Shown here one piece after another: positions 34,876 to 42,187 of a stretch of 42,187 nucleotides of DNA. How positions within the stretch are numbered: the first letter of the stretch is position 1; every line of letters begins with the position of its first letter. The position numbers and the translations under genes were made by a program. Under the pieces are notes generated by a model. The model saw nothing but the letters and a program-made list of their open reading frames with translations. It was not told where the DNA came from and did no database searches. Source of the DNA: Bacteroidetes bacterium HGW-Bacteroidetes-17 (GTDB taxonomy: Bacteria > Bacteroidota > Bacteroidia > Bacteroidales > GCA-2711565); NCBI GenBank assembly GCA_002840985.1, contig PHDM01000013.1:1-42187 (forward strand). The letters run 5' to 3'.

Positions 34876-35645
34876 TATTTTAATACATTAATGAGATTAA
34901 ACTTGATGCCTACTAATTCCTCAAGTAAAGTATATGCACTATTAAATCTTCCTATCGTTAATGCGTAATCAGTAGCTCCCCTGGTTTGGTAATCCTTTTG
35001 TCTGGCATATTCTTCAGGTGGTATTTCACCCGTTAAGAACATATTTTCTGCGTTACGCATCATCATATCCGCCACCTGTTGATAATCATTGGTTATTTTT
35101 AAAATATCCTGTTGTTGCATCAATATATTATATGTTGCAATAACTTCTTGTCTAATCATCCTAACATGAATTTCTCTGTTAACAATGGCTATTTCTCTGT
35201 ATTTCTTCTTTTTATTTATTTCATTCTTTCGATCCACAGCGTAAAAAATAGGCATTCTAACATAAATCCCGGCTCCATAATTAAGCCTTCGTGATTCAGA
35301 AAGATAAAATTTGTCCAATCTTGTTAATTCATCACGGTCATTGTATAGGTAATTGCCATAATTTACAATCATATCTAATCCCCAATGCTGAAGCCATTGT
35401 CTTTTAGCAGATATGATTTCATATCTTGTCAGATCTGCATTTAATTCATCCATTTGAATTTGTGGTGAATTAGCAATAGCAGAATCAATAAGGGCTTCAA
35501 GAGGAGGCAGTTTTTGCGCTATATTATCTCTAATTGGATTAAAAAACATCGAACTGTCTGTCACCTGAGCCTCTACAATCGAAGTAAAGACAATGAAAAA
35601 AAGAGGAACGGATATTTTTAGTAAGAGTTTATTCCAACAGACCAT
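34875..35645 (-). CDS. Half-length TolC-family outer membrane protein
   Basis: This 256-residue exported protein has a signal peptide (about 1-26, KISVPLFFIVFTSIVEAQ). The remainder is TolC/OEP-like: LEALIDSAIANSPQIQMDELNADL at the start of the repeat, a long helical coiled-coil region, AGIYVRMPIF as a beta strand segment, and a closing helix with NAENMFLTGEIPPEEYARQK. TolC has two such repeats (over 400 residues); here there is one, with no frameshift visible. Its TAA overlaps the ATG of the Wzc-like gene (TAATG), so the two proteins are probably made in fixed ratio and may interact. No Wza-type polysaccharide-export protein is seen in the window, so this may provide the outer-membrane path (inference). 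Confidence 0.72.
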   Translation of the reverse strand: MVCWNKLLLKISVPLFFIVFTSIVEAQVTDSSMFFNPIRDNIAQKLPPLEALIDSAIANSPQIQMDELNADLTRYEIISAKRQWLQHWGLDMIVNYGNYLYNDRDELTRLDKFYLSESRRLNYGAGIYVRMPIFYAVDRKNEINKKKKYREIAIVNREIHVRMIRQEVIATYNILMQQQDILKITNDYQQVADMMMRNAENMFLTGEIPPEEYARQKDYQTRGATDYALTIGRFNSAYTLLEELVGIKFNLINVLK

Positions 35646-35836
35646 GGGTTCTATTTTTTCGAAGGATTATGATATTTAAAATTAAATATTTTCAATTAAA
35701 CAAACTACAACTATTTTGTAATAAATATTTAAGATTAATTCAAATAGTTATTAAAGAGTTTTTAACAGTTTAATAAGATGCAATATATTAAATTTTACCA
35801 AGATAAGAACATCCGATAAATTCAAAATTTATATAG

Positions 35837-37045
35837 CTATACGTTTTCCTTTTGAAAAAGAGCTGGAATTGTTCGCAATATCAATTTAATATCTCCCCAA
35901 AAAGAATAAGTTTTAGCATAATGATTGTCTAAAACTTTACGTTCTTCTTCAGACATTTCGCCCTTTCTTCCTCTCAATTCTACCTGCCATAGCCCTGTAA
36001 TTCCAGCCGGACCTAAGAACCTTTCGCTCCAATCGTCGGAAGTTAATAACTCAGCTTCGTATAAAGGTAATGGCCGATTTCCTACAATCGACATATCGCC
36101 TTTTAAAACATTGATTAATTGAGGAAGCTCATCAATACTTGTGTTTCTGATTATTTTTCCAATCTTAGTTACACGAGGGTCATCTTTAATTTTAATGAAG
36201 GTTGATGAATCAGAGGATTTTTTAAGTTCATTGTACCAATATTCACAAACTTTATGTCCACCTGTATATAGCGTAGGTGAGCAATAGATTCCTTTCTTTA
36301 ATTTAGAACACCTTGGACATTGATTTTTTAAATAGTCGTCCCCATTATTCAAATCTTGCTCATGGTTGTTTTTGGAATATTGATTGAGATGATCTAATTC
36401 TTTCAATCTGGCATCAGCACCATGATACATTGATCTGAATTTGTAAAAATCGAATATTTTATACCCGGTACCAACTCTTTTGGAGGTATAATAGACCTTA
36501 CCTTTTGATTCAAACCTAATAGCGAGTGCTGTAATAATAAAAACGGGGGATAAGAGCAATAACGCGAAACCTGAAACCAGAATGTCAAATAATCGTTTTA
36601 CGATTGGGATACTATAGTCGTGAACGTTTTTTTTTGAAGTCTTCTCTTTCGAGTAATTTGCTTTAAAAGATTTTAGAAATCCTATCCGGGTATAAATTTC
36701 CTCAATATTTATCGGAATGATGTAAAAATCATCAATCCGTTCTTTAATTGCAAGTTTATAAAGCTTGTCGTCAGGTTCGTGTGTTATAAGAATAAATGGT
36801 GTTTTTGAATGTATTCCTTCATTTCTAATCATTCGGTACACCTCAATGCCATTTATACCCGGTAGATGGGCCTCTGAAATAATGCCATCCAAATCCTCAA
36901 GTGTCCTAAGCGTATTAACCGCTTCAAGCCCATTTTCAGTTAAAATAATTTCAAAAAGGAGGTTTGAATCCTGGTATTTTTTGATGACCTCTTTATTGCC
37001 ACCGATATAAAGAATGTTTAATTTCTTTTTATTTTCGTTTTCCAT
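35837..37045 (-). CDS. Phosphoglycosyl transferase (WbaP/PglC-type) fused to N-terminal pseudo-receiver
   Basis: This initiating enzyme transfers a sugar-1-phosphate to undecaprenyl phosphate at the inner membrane. With the ATG at 37045 it has 402 residues; positions here count from a TTG at 37063, six codons earlier. Residues 14-130 are receiver-like but degenerate: acidic pocket Gly21-Gly22, acceptor Glu64 (SEAHLPG), conserved Lys replaced by Ile116. The PF02397 transferase follows: basic VKRLFDILVSG, reentrant helix (about 158-182), KRVGTG, YKFRSM, DDPRVTKIGKIIRNTSIDEL, GNRPLPLYE, GPAGITGLWQVELRGR. Between FRSM and DDPR is an insert with Cys249-x2-Cys252, Cys261 and Cys273, which may bind zinc. 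It lies just after the single-domain response regulator gene. Confidence 0.88.
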   Translation of the reverse strand: MENENKKKLNILYIGGNKEVIKKYQDSNLLFEIILTENGLEAVNTLRTLEDLDGIISEAHLPGINGIEVYRMIRNEGIHSKTPFILITHEPDDKLYKLAIKERIDDFYIIPINIEEIYTRIGFLKSFKANYSKEKTSKKNVHDYSIPIVKRLFDILVSGFALLLLSPVFIITALAIRFESKGKVYYTSKRVGTGYKIFDFYKFRSMYHGADARLKELDHLNQYSKNNHEQDLNNGDDYLKNQCPRCSKLKKGIYCSPTLYTGGHKVCEYWYNELKKSSDSSTFIKIKDDPRVTKIGKIIRNTSIDELPQLINVLKGDMSIVGNRPLPLYEAELLTSDDWSERFLGPAGITGLWQVELRGRKGEMSEEERKVLDNHYAKTYSFWGDIKLILRTIPALFQKENV

Positions 37046-37051
37046 CAAATT

Positions 37052-37059
37052 CAAAGTTA
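37052..37059 (-). promoter_or_regulatory. Possible -7 box before the phosphoglycosyl transferase gene
   Basis: On the minus strand TAACTTTG matches TAnnTTTG exactly, but it lies only six bases from the ATG at 37045. That would give an almost leaderless mRNA, so chance is possible. No -33 TTG is visible. Confidence 0.3.
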
Positions 37060-37068
37060 ACAATTGAA

Positions 37069-37443
37069 TTATGATTTCCTGGAGATAAGTAATTCAATTC
37101 TGATGGATAACTCTTCAGGATTAAATGGTTTTACGATATAATCGTCTGCACCCAATTTTAAACATTTAATTTTCTCAGATGTACTTTCTATTCCAGATAG
37201 CATGATTACCGGGATGTGCTTAAAATAACCACTTGCGCGCAAATTTTTAATGAAATCATATCCATCCAAATTAGGCATTTGAATATCAGCTACAATTAAA
37301 TCAGGTATATTCCCTTCTTCCAACCAGGTTAGTCCTTCCATCCCGTCATTTTTTGTTACAACGTTGTATTCCTTTTTAAGGAAATTTTCCAATAACATAC
37401 GGATGCTGAGTTCATCGTCAATAATAAGAATCTTTTTTTTCAT
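37069..37443 (-). CDS. Single-domain response regulator (CheY-like)
   Basis: This 124-residue protein is only a receiver domain. All active-site residues are present: Asp9 and Asp10 (LIIDDE), acceptor Asp53 (VADIQMP), Ser83 (MLSGIE) and Lys105 (IVKPFN). It can be phosphorylated but has no DNA-binding or enzymatic output, so it must act by protein contact or as a relay step. Next to the pseudo-receiver transferase and within the same locus as the two hybrid kinases, it may carry phosphate to, or control, the initiating enzyme (inference). It is the first gene of the minus-strand assembly operon, ahead of the transferase, TolC-like protein, co-polymerase, flippase and polymerase. Confidence 0.92.
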   Translation of the reverse strand: MKKKILIIDDELSIRMLLENFLKKEYNVVTKNDGMEGLTWLEEGNIPDLIVADIQMPNLDGYDFIKNLRASGYFKHIPVIMLSGIESTSEKIKCLKLGADDYIVKPFNPEELSIRIELLISRKS

Positions 37444-37588
37444 GTAGTTAGTATTTTATATGCGCGCAAGACTCAGTTCGAGCCAGTTTAATTTGGTGTA
37501 AAAATAGTGTTTTTTACTTATAGGACGTCTATGTTCCCAATAATTTATCTACAAAAAATAGTTAATAAAGTCAAAAAACGCGTTTGCA

Positions 37589-39595
37589 TTATTTTTCGGC
37601 TAACAATTTTTTTAAATCGTTTATTTCATCCCTTAATCTTGCAGCTGTTATAAAGTCAAGTTCTTTTACGGCCGCTTCCATTTGTTTCTTATTATTTTGA
37701 ATAGCTTTATTGATCTGGTCCTTATTCATGTATTTTACAACTGGATCTGCAGCAATGGTATGTTCATTTGATTCGACATATGCTTTTGAATTGGCAACAG
37801 TAGACTGACCCATAATTGATTCTCTGGACTTGGTGATCTGAGTTGGGGTAATATTATATTTGGTATTATATGCAATTTGTTTTTCCCTTCTTCTATCCGT
37901 TTCATCCATTGTAATTTGCATCGAATTTGTAATTTTATCAGCATACATAATTACCTTACTTCCAAGGTTTCGGGCAGCTCGTCCAGCCGTTTGTGTTAAC
38001 GATCTGGCTGATCTAAGGAATCCTTCCTTATCCGCATCCAAAATTGCAACGAGTGCTACTTCCGGTAAATCCAGACCTTCTCTCAATAGATTTACACCAA
38101 CCAAAACATCGTAAACACCAAGTCTTAAGTCTCTTAAAATTTCAACCCGATCAAGTGTTTCTACATCCGAATGAATATAGCTGCATTTGATGTTCAGGCG
38201 GGTCATATACTTTGTAAGTTCTTCAGCCATTCTTTTGGTTAGCGTGGTTATCAAAACACGTTCATTTTGGCTTACCACCCTTTCTATTTCATGAAGCAAA
38301 TCATCGATCTGATTTTGACTGGGGCGTACTTCAATTACCGGATCCAATAGCCCCGTTGGCCTGATTATTTGTTCGACATAAATACCATCTGAAAGCATTA
38401 ATTCATAATCGGCAGGGGTTGCGCTTACATAAATGGCTTGACCAATTATACTTTCAAATTCATCAAATTTGAGAGGTCTGTTATCCATGGCCGAAGGAAG
38501 TCTGAATCCATATTCTACAAGATTATGCTTCCGTGATCGATCTCCACCATACATGGCCCTTACCTGAGAAATTGTGACATGGCTTTCATCAACAACCAAT
38601 AAAAAATCATCCGGAAAATAATCGAGCAAACAGAAGGGGCGGCTACCCGTGTCACGTCCGTCAAAATATCGGGAATAGTTTTCTATTCCAGAGCAATATC
38701 CCAGTTCCCGCATCATTTCCAAATCATACGTTACTCTGTCTTCGAGCCGTTTTGCTTCCAGGTTTTTCCCAATTTCCTTGAAATAAGCCACTTGTTTTAC
38801 CAGGTCATCCTGTATGTCGTAAATAGACTGTTTCATTTTATCTTTAGAGGTGACAAATATATTTGCCGGATAAATGGTCATATCCTCCATCGATAAAATA
38901 GATTTGCCCGTAAGTGGATCGAAGGTTTCAAGTTCTTCAATTTCATCTCCCCAGAAAACGATGCGATAACAGATATCTGAATAAGCTGGGTAAACGTCCA
39001 CTGTATCACCTTTTACCCTGAAATTACTCCTGTTTAATGCAATTTCATTCCGAGAGTACAAACTGGTGACCAAAGCATGCAGAAAAACATTTCTCCCGAT
39101 TTTATCCCCTAATTTCAAACGAATTACATTATTTGTAAAATCATCGGGGTTTCCAATTCCATAAATACATGAAACTGATGAAACAACAATTACATCTCTT
39201 CTTCCCGATAGCAGGGAAGAGGTGGTACTTAATCTTAATTTTTCAATTTCATCATTAATTGAAAGATCTTTTTCAATATAAGTATTTGTTACCGGCAGAT
39301 ATGCTTCAGGTTGATAATAGTCGTAATAGGAAACGAAGTACTCCACCGCGTTATTCGGGAAAAACTGTTTGAATTCGCCATAAAGTTGGGCCGCAAGCGT
39401 TTTGTTGTGACTCAAAACCAAAATGGGCCTGTTTAGTTGATTGATTACATTAGCAATGGTAAATGTTTTACCCGAACCCGTGACACCTAAAAGGGTTTGT
39501 GCTTTATCGCCCCGTAAAACGCCTTCCATCAGTTGTTTGATGGCTTCGGGTTGATCCCCGGTCGGTTCAAAATCAGAAGTAAGCTCGAATTTCAT
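37589..39595 (-). CDS. uvrB: UvrABC system protein B
   Basis: UvrB is the DNA-damage-verifying helicase-like subunit of nucleotide excision repair, acting with UvrA and UvrC. From the ATG at 39595 it has 668 residues, the usual length, beginning MKFELTSDFEPTGDQP. It shows Walker A GVTGSGKT, the beta-hairpin region YFVSYYDYYQPEAYLP, HSDVETLDR, VGVNLLREGLDLPEV, QTAGRAARN and a C-terminal UVR motif ELDFITAARLRDEINDL for UvrC binding. The frame is open to a TTG at 39616, but that TTG is part of the -7 box, so the ATG is the real start. Confidence 0.96.
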   Translation of the reverse strand: MKFELTSDFEPTGDQPEAIKQLMEGVLRGDKAQTLLGVTGSGKTFTIANVINQLNRPILVLSHNKTLAAQLYGEFKQFFPNNAVEYFVSYYDYYQPEAYLPVTNTYIEKDLSINDEIEKLRLSTTSSLLSGRRDVIVVSSVSCIYGIGNPDDFTNNVIRLKLGDKIGRNVFLHALVTSLYSRNEIALNRSNFRVKGDTVDVYPAYSDICYRIVFWGDEIEELETFDPLTGKSILSMEDMTIYPANIFVTSKDKMKQSIYDIQDDLVKQVAYFKEIGKNLEAKRLEDRVTYDLEMMRELGYCSGIENYSRYFDGRDTGSRPFCLLDYFPDDFLLVVDESHVTISQVRAMYGGDRSRKHNLVEYGFRLPSAMDNRPLKFDEFESIIGQAIYVSATPADYELMLSDGIYVEQIIRPTGLLDPVIEVRPSQNQIDDLLHEIERVVSQNERVLITTLTKRMAEELTKYMTRLNIKCSYIHSDVETLDRVEILRDLRLGVYDVLVGVNLLREGLDLPEVALVAILDADKEGFLRSARSLTQTAGRAARNLGSKVIMYADKITNSMQITMDETDRRREKQIAYNTKYNITPTQITKSRESIMGQSTVANSKAYVESNEHTIAADPVVKYMNKDQINKAIQNNKKQMEAAVKELDFITAARLRDEINDLKKLLAEK

Positions 39596-39613
39596 ATACT
39601 TTATCCTTGGATT

Positions 39614-39621
39614 CAAAAATA
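39614..39621 (-). promoter_or_regulatory. Bacteroidota -7 promoter box for uvrB
   Basis: On the minus strand TATTTTTG fits TAnnTTTG and ends 18 bases before the uvrB ATG at 39595. It includes the TTG that an ORF caller could take as an upstream start. No -33 TTG is seen. Confidence 0.5.
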
Positions 39622-39646
39622 CGAATTCATCGATTGAGGCACTAAA

Positions 39647-40756
39647 TTATTTTAAATATAATTTGTTCTTTATTGGATAATGATCGGATAAATTAATTTT
39701 GATTTCCTCGTAATCGAAAGATTTAAATTGCGGATCAAAAAGGATATAATCAATTCGGAATGCAGGTAAGAAGCTTGCAAAAGTTTTCCCAATTCCATTG
39801 CCACTTTCAACAAAAGCATCCAGCATTCCGGCAGAGAGATTTCTGTAATTATATGAGCATGACAATTCGTTAAAATCACCACATAAAATCACAGGATAAG
39901 GAGAATGAGAGAGATGATCTTTTAAAACAACAACTTGCCTGGTGCGGTTAATTAATGCTTTATGTAGTTTGTTGAGCAATAATCTGGTATTAGGTTTTTG
40001 GATACTATCACCTGCAGTAATGCCTGATACAAAAGAATAGTCAACATAGTTAAGACTGATTGATTCCAAATGAATATTATAAACCCTTATAGTATCACCT
40101 GTTCGGATGATGTCGATGAAAGTGCCAAATTTTCTTGTTTCTTCCAAGTCAAGATAGCCCGAATTCATGATGGGAAACTTGCTGAAAGTTGCCATTCCGA
40201 ATACCTTGTTTTTTTTAGGATTGAAATAGCTCTCAAAATAATAATTGTTTGATCCAAGTTGTTGTTTTAATTGGGCATGCGATGCATAAATATTTTCGCC
40301 AATGTAGTTAAACTCCTGTAAGCATACGATGTCACTATTCTGAGATTCAATAAAATTGAATATTTCATGTTGGATGCCTTTATCGAAAACACTTTTCTTT
40401 GACTTCTGCGAAAAATTATGGACGTTATAAGATAGTAATGAGATTGATTCAATCGGACTGTTTTGTTTCCCAAAAAAATTAAATTGAACAAATTTCCCGA
40501 TCAAATTAATGCCAATCAATATTGCAACACAAGAAATAAGAAAATAACTTTTTTTAAGACCAATCCACAAAAAAATAAAGAGCAGATTTGTAATGATTAG
40601 TACAGGATAGGCCATCCCAAAAATGGATATTGCCCAAAAATTAACAGGATTGATATAAATCGAAAGATAAGATAGTCCGAGAAATATAATAAAGATATAG
40701 TTCAGATAAAGTAAATATCTATAGATGTAATTTTCCGGATGTGGTTTTTCTTTCAC
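39647..40756 (-). CDS. Membrane-anchored endonuclease/exonuclease/phosphatase (EEP)-family protein
   Basis: This 369-residue protein has three hydrophobic helices (about 17-35, 41-65, 70-90), then an EEP domain: LLSYNVHNF, Glu148 in DIVCLQEFN, VYNIHLES, ILCGDFNELS and a closing LSDHYPI. These are the metal and catalytic residues of the DNase I/AP endonuclease/sphingomyelinase fold, so it is probably active as a phosphodiesterase or phosphatase. The substrate is unknown. The start is GTG: TAG of the rhomboid gene and this GTG share one base (TAGTG), and no ATG precedes the helices. Coupling with two rhomboids is seen in Bacteroidota (from general knowledge). Confidence 0.85.
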   Translation of the reverse strand: MKEKPHPENYIYRYLLYLNYIFIIFLGLSYLSIYINPVNFWAISIFGMAYPVLIITNLLFIFLWIGLKKSYFLISCVAILIGINLIGKFVQFNFFGKQNSPIESISLLSYNVHNFSQKSKKSVFDKGIQHEIFNFIESQNSDIVCLQEFNYIGENIYASHAQLKQQLGSNNYYFESYFNPKKNKVFGMATFSKFPIMNSGYLDLEETRKFGTFIDIIRTGDTIRVYNIHLESISLNYVDYSFVSGITAGDSIQKPNTRLLLNKLHKALINRTRQVVVLKDHLSHSPYPVILCGDFNELSCSYNYRNLSAGMLDAFVESGNGIGKTFASFLPAFRIDYILFDPQFKSFDYEEIKINLSDHYPIKNKLYLK

Positions 40757-41673
40757 TATTTGTTACTGCTTTTGAACAATAACTCTTTTTCTTTTGAAGT
40801 CAGGCTGCTATATCCTGATTTGGAAATTTTTTCAAGGATAAAGTCAATATCTTTTTGTTGCTTGATTTTAGCATTGTTATATTCCTCGTCAGTTAGCGGT
40901 CGTTTTTGGTAATTCGGATTAGTGTATGCTTTCCGGGGTTTACGTCCAAAAGAAATTTTAGGCATTTTAAAAAAGTTCCAGTTCATGGCAAAACCATTTT
41001 TTGTTAACCAAATATAGGCGAAACCCCAAATAGCACCCCCAAGATGCGAAATGTGACCACCGGCATTACCCCTTTGAATACTTAAAATATCGATGATGAT
41101 AAAAAAGATTGCTAAATGTTTTAATCGCACTCTTCCGATAATCATCAGGGTTACATAGTAATTCGGAACATGAGTTGCGATGGCAACCAAAATGGCTATA
41201 ACTGCAGCAGAGGACCCAAGTAAAGGAACTGAAAAAAGCACTTCCCTTTGGAAAACAGGAAAGAAATTATAGGTAAAAACAAATAATAAAGCTCCGAAGA
41301 CACCTCCCCAAACATAGACACTAAGCAATTTTGCTGAATTTAAATATTCTGAAAATATTCTTCCACCAAAGTATAACATCACCATGTTAAAAAATAAATG
41401 GAAAAAATTTTCCTGAAGAAACATATAAGTAAACAATGTCCATGGTTTAAGTGAAAATTCGCTCACATTTGAAGGAAGTGCAAACCATGAAATAAAGAGA
41501 GAACTACTGTCTCTTCCGGCAGGGTCAATTCCTGATTGAGTTAACCAAAAAAACAAATTAATAATGTTGGCTAAAATAAAAATTGCAACATTAATTAAAA
41601 TGAGACGTGAAAGTAAGGACCCTTGCTTAAAAAAAGTTTTAATCTCCTCAATCGGGCTATTATTTGCATACAT
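40756..41673 (-). CDS. Rhomboid-family intramembrane serine protease
   Basis: This 305-residue rhomboid cleaves transmembrane segments within the inner membrane. Six or so helices are present, with HLFFNMV (about 92-98) on helix 2, the serine motif LLGSSAAV at 152-159 (catalytic Ser155; the GxSG fourth Gly is Ala), and HISHLGGA (His210) on helix 6, giving the Ser-His dyad. A cytoplasmic tail of about 80 residues after residue 225 is Lys-rich (FGRKPRKAYTNPNYQKRP) and could bind partners or nucleic acid. It lies 9 bases after a second rhomboid gene and overlaps the EEP gene. Confidence 0.88.
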   Translation of the reverse strand: MYANNSPIEEIKTFFKQGSLLSRLILINVAIFILANIINLFFWLTQSGIDPAGRDSSSLFISWFALPSNVSEFSLKPWTLFTYMFLQENFFHLFFNMVMLYFGGRIFSEYLNSAKLLSVYVWGGVFGALLFVFTYNFFPVFQREVLFSVPLLGSSAAVIAILVAIATHVPNYYVTLMIIGRVRLKHLAIFFIIIDILSIQRGNAGGHISHLGGAIWGFAYIWLTKNGFAMNWNFFKMPKISFGRKPRKAYTNPNYQKRPLTDEEYNNAKIKQQKDIDFILEKISKSGYSSLTSKEKELLFKSSNK

Positions 41674-41682
41674 ATTTCTTAG

Positions 41683-42187
41683 CTAATTTCGTTTCCAATA
41701 TTTGATCATGAAGAAACCAAAAATCATGCCTCCTAAATGCGCAAAGTGGGCAACATTATCAGCAGGATTATTTGCAACCCCGGAATAAAGTTCTATTGCT
41801 CCATAAATCATTACAAACCATTTGGCCTTTATCGGGATGGCAAAATAAAGGTAAATAACAGCATTAGGGAACAGCATTCCGAAAGCGAGTAATAAGCCGA
41901 AAACCGCACCTGATGCACCAACTGTAGGTGTATTGATCATCATGTTTAATTTAGCCATGGCATCGTTGGAATAATTCATCCCTTGCTGAATCACACTACT
42001 TCCTTCTCTGTAAACTGTATCGATCAAATCAGGGGTTAGCGCAGCTTCAATGGATTGAATACGTATAAATGTCACAAGCATTTGTATCACGGCAGCCCCG
42101 ATTCCGGTAACCATATAATAAGTCAGGAATCTCTTTGGACCCCACACTTCTTCCAATGTTTTCCCGAACATCCATAATGCGAACATA
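41683..42187 (-). CDS. Rhomboid-family intramembrane serine protease, N-terminal part outside window
   Basis: The frame is open to the window edge and the conserved segment before MFALWMFGKTLE (normally HLxFN) is missing, so the N-terminus lies outside. The 167 visible residues contain the serine motif VGASGAVFG with the canonical GASG, and HFAHLGGMIFGF with the helix-6 His. A loop of about 40 residues (IQSIEAALTPDLIDTVYREG region) between two helices is longer than in minimal rhomboids. It precedes the other rhomboid gene by nine bases, in an operon with it and the EEP gene. Confidence 0.88.
   Translation of the reverse strand, partial: MFALWMFGKTLEEVWGPKRFLTYYMVTGIGAAVIQMLVTFIRIQSIEAALTPDLIDTVYREGSSVIQQGMNYSNDAMAKLNMMINTPTVGASGAVFGLLLAFGMLFPNAVIYLYFAIPIKAKWFVMIYGAIELYSGVANNPADNVAHFAHLGGMIFGFFMIKYWKRN

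Noticed and set aside
34875-35645. Half-size TolC-like gene as a pseudogene fragment
   Set aside because: It has its own signal peptide, a clean end coupled to the next start, and no remnant of a second repeat or frameshift around it, so a genuine short protein is more likely.
9324-37443. The polysaccharide locus as a recently inserted mobile element
   Set aside because: No integrase, transposase, tRNA end, direct repeats or strong base-composition change was seen at either border.
37498-37517. Inverted repeat GTAAAAA/TTTTTAC before the response regulator gene
   Set aside because: Seven mostly A-T pairs with a six-base loop, expected by chance in such sequence; no matching copy noticed elsewhere.

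Overview
The window looks like a chromosomal piece of a member of the Bacteroidota, probably Bacteroidales-like, though the order is uncertain. The evidence is an AT-rich sequence with almost no Shine-Dalgarno boxes, several TAnnTTTG-type -7 promoter boxes, a secreted protein with a type IX secretion C-terminal signal, and a FtsY-RimO-PruA-ClpS-FloA-Rel gene set. No tRNA, rRNA, CRISPR array, insertion sequence or integrase is visible. No gene-free stretch exceeds 200 bases.

Left flank (1-9327), housekeeping: the 3' end of ftsY, rimO, a hotdog thioesterase, pruA, an OsmC-like protein, a Nudix CoA-pyrophosphatase-like gene, clpS, an NfeD/FloA pair closed by a strong terminator, and a RelA/SpoT-family gene whose hydrolase site looks dead.

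Middle (9324-37443), one large exopolysaccharide or capsule locus. Three minus-strand genes (GT2, FkbM methyltransferase, class I methyltransferase) face a long plus-strand run of eight glycosyltransferases, an acyltransferase and a second FkbM methyltransferase. Six of those eight glycosyltransferases are three consecutive tandem-duplicate pairs. Next come a type IX-secreted beta-helix protein, a zinc-ribbon methyltransferase and two hybrid histidine kinases. On the minus strand follow the assembly genes in transcription order: single-domain response regulator, pseudo-receiver/phosphoglycosyl-transferase fusion, half-size TolC-like protein, Wzc-like co-polymerase, Wzx-like flippase, and Wzy/ligase-like polymerase.

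Right flank (37589-42187), housekeeping again: uvrB, a membrane-anchored EEP-family phosphohydrolase, and two tandem rhomboid proteases, the last cut by the window edge.

Working model (inference): the PglC/WbaP-type transferase puts the first sugar on undecaprenyl phosphate, the glycosyltransferases extend the repeat unit, and methyl- and acyltransferases decorate it. Wzx flips the unit, Wzy polymerises it, and the Wzc-like protein governs chain length and export. Three features depart from the textbook Wzx/Wzy system. The co-polymerase carries two LysM domains in its periplasmic part and a degenerate tyrosine-kinase domain. No Wza-type outer-membrane exporter is present, but a half-length TolC-like protein is translationally coupled to the co-polymerase. 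The initiating transferase is fused to a degenerate receiver with Glu at the phospho-acceptor position, next to an intact receiver and in a locus with two hybrid kinases. This combination is the best candidate here for an undescribed system: polysaccharide export tied to the cell wall and controlled by a phosphorelay rather than by tyrosine phosphorylation.
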